Origin: Chamaesiphon sp.
GTDB taxonomy: Bacteria > Cyanobacteriota > Cyanobacteriia > Cyanobacteriales > Chamaesiphonaceae
Direction: 5' to 3'
Length of the DNA: 5,835 bases
Assembly: GCA_026785875.1 (NCBI GenBank)
Contig: JAJAZF010000332.1
Span: forward strand, 1-5,835
Below the pieces are notes generated by a model. It ran no database searches. It saw nothing but the letters and a program-made list of their open reading frames with translations, and was not told the origin of the DNA. Position 1 is the first letter of the stretch, and each line of letters opens with the position of its first letter. The translations under genes and the position numbers were made by a program. Shown piece after piece: positions 4,792 to 5,835 of the stretch.

Positions 4792-5835
4792 TTAACCGTT
4801 GATGGCAGGAGCAGTCAAAGCAACAGGAGTAGCTTCACCAGCAGCTAAATCGAGTGGGAAGTTGTGTGCATTTCTTTCGTGCATTACTTCCATACCGAGG
4901 TTAGCGCGGTTGATGATGTCAGCCCAGGTGTTGATGCCGTGACCTTGTGCATCAACAACTGATTGGTTGAAGTTGAAACCGTTGAGGTTGAACGCCATGG
5001 TCGATACACCCAAAGATGTGAACCAGATGCCAACGACAGGCCATGCACCGAGCAAGAAGTGCAAGGAACGGCTGTTGTTGAATGAAGCGTATTGGAAGAT
5101 TAGACGACCGAAGTAGCCGTGAGCTGCAACGATGTTGTATGTTTCTTCTTCTTGACCGAATTTGTAACCGTAGTTCAAGGACTCAACTTCAGTTGTTTCA
5201 CGAACCAAAGAGGAAGTTACTAATGAACCGTGCATTGCGGAGAACAGTGCACCACCGAAAACACCAGCTACTCCCAACATGTGGAAAGGGTGCATCAGGA
5301 TGTTGTGTTCAGCTTGGAACACGATCATGAAGTTGAATGTACCGGAGATACCTAAAGGCATACCGTCGGAGAATGAACCTTGTCCGATTGGGTAGATCAA
5401 GAATACTGCGGTTGCTGCTGCTACTGGAGCGGAGTAAGCAACACAGATCCAAGGACGCATCCCTAAACGGTAGGAGAGTTCCCATTCACGACCCATGTAG
5501 CAGAAGATGCCGATTAAGAAGTGGAATACTACTAGTTGGTAAGGACCACCGTTGTATAACCACTCGTCTAAGGAAGCTGCTTCCCAGATTGGGTAGAAGT
5601 GAAGACCGATGGCATTAGATGAAGGGATAACAGCACCGGAGATGATGTTGTTGCCGAACATTAAAGAACCAGCGACTGGCTCACGGATTCCATCGATGTC
5701 TACAGGAGGTGCAGCGATGAAAGCGATGATGAAACAGATGGTAGCAGAAAGCAATGTAGGAACCATCAGTACACCGAACCAACCAACATAAATGCGGTTT
5801 TCGGTGGATGTGGTCCAGCTACAAAAGCGTTCCCA
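4792..5835 (-). CDS. psbA: Photosystem II D1 protein, Glu130 form (5' partial)
   Basis: D1 is the thylakoid-membrane reaction-centre subunit that binds P680, pheophytin, QB, the non-haem iron and the Mn4Ca cluster. The window shows 347 residues starting WERFC; by comparison with the standard 360-residue protein only about 13 N-terminal residues lie past the edge. In standard numbering the key residues are present: His118 (ChlZ), Glu130 near pheophytin, Tyr161 (TyrZ), His190, His198 (P680), His215 and His272 (iron), His252 and Ser264 (QB and herbicide pocket), and Mn ligands Asp170, Glu189, His332, Glu333, His337 (nearby), Asp342 and Ala344. Sixteen residues follow Ala344, the extension normally removed by CtpA. 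Ser264 predicts an ordinary herbicide-sensitive QB site. Glu130 and FLIGIFCYMGREW place it with the high-light-type D1 forms rather than the Gln130 type. A perfect terminator lies just downstream. The promoter and start are outside the window. Cyanobacteria usually carry several psbA copies, so this is one isoform. Confidence 0.98.
   Translation of the reverse strand, partial: WERFCSWTTSTENRIYVGWFGVLMVPTLLSATICFIIAFIAAPPVDIDGIREPVAGSLMFGNNIISGAVIPSSNAIGLHFYPIWEAASLDEWLYNGGPYQLVVFHFLIGIFCYMGREWELSYRLGMRPWICVAYSAPVAAATAVFLIYPIGQGSFSDGMPLGISGTFNFMIVFQAEHNILMHPFHMLGVAGVFGGALFSAMHGSLVTSSLVRETTEVESLNYGYKFGQEEETYNIVAAHGYFGRLIFQYASFNNSRSLHFLLGAWPVVGIWFTSLGVSTMAFNLNGFNFNQSVVDAQGHGINTWADIINRANLGMEVMHERNAHNFPLDLAAGEATPVALTAPAING

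Noticed and set aside
5082..5791. Three plus-strand ORFs opposite psbA
   Set aside because: They are Arg/Leu-rich shadows of the highly conserved D1 coding strand.
1..5835. HIP1 octamer GCGATCGC
   Set aside because: CGATCG is frequent throughout, but I did not find an exact GCGATCGC, so only the CGATCG core enrichment can be stated.

Overview
The window comes from a cyanobacterium. The decisive evidence is a nearly complete psbA gene (photosystem II D1 protein). A CheA-type hybrid kinase of the cyanobacterial PixL/PilL style, a pentapeptide-repeat protein, abundant CGATCG words and several heptanucleotide tandem arrays in the gaps all fit this. I cannot name the species from sequence alone.

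Layout. Positions 1-2283 (+) hold the C-terminal 760 residues of a large chemotaxis/phototaxis-type hybrid histidine kinase; its start lies upstream of the window. Positions 2284-2600 are a gap filled mainly by a tandemly duplicated element of about 110 bp with internal 7-bp repeats. Positions 2601-3743 (+) encode a complete MalK/UgpC-type ABC importer ATPase with no transporter partner in view. The gap at 3744-3956, between convergent genes, contains two more 7-bp arrays of different sequence and two inverted repeats. Positions 3957-4493 (-) encode a pentapeptide-repeat protein. A possible 32-35 codon ORF overlaps its start by 4 bp. A plausible promoter and a perfect 38-nt terminator palindrome (4727-4764) follow. 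Positions 4792-5835 (-) are psbA, running off the right edge with about 13 N-terminal residues missing.

The genes do not form one pathway. The kinase would pass an environmental signal to a response regulator, the ATPase would power solute import, the pentapeptide protein has no assignable function, and D1 is the photosystem II core. Each appears to be its own transcription unit, except the pentapeptide gene, which may be co-transcribed with the short ORF before it.

I found no clear sign of a new multi-gene system. The points most worth following up are the recently duplicated repeat element, the three unrelated heptamer arrays (one forming the 3' end of a gene), the short ORF coupled to the pentapeptide gene, and the D1 isoform carrying Glu130.
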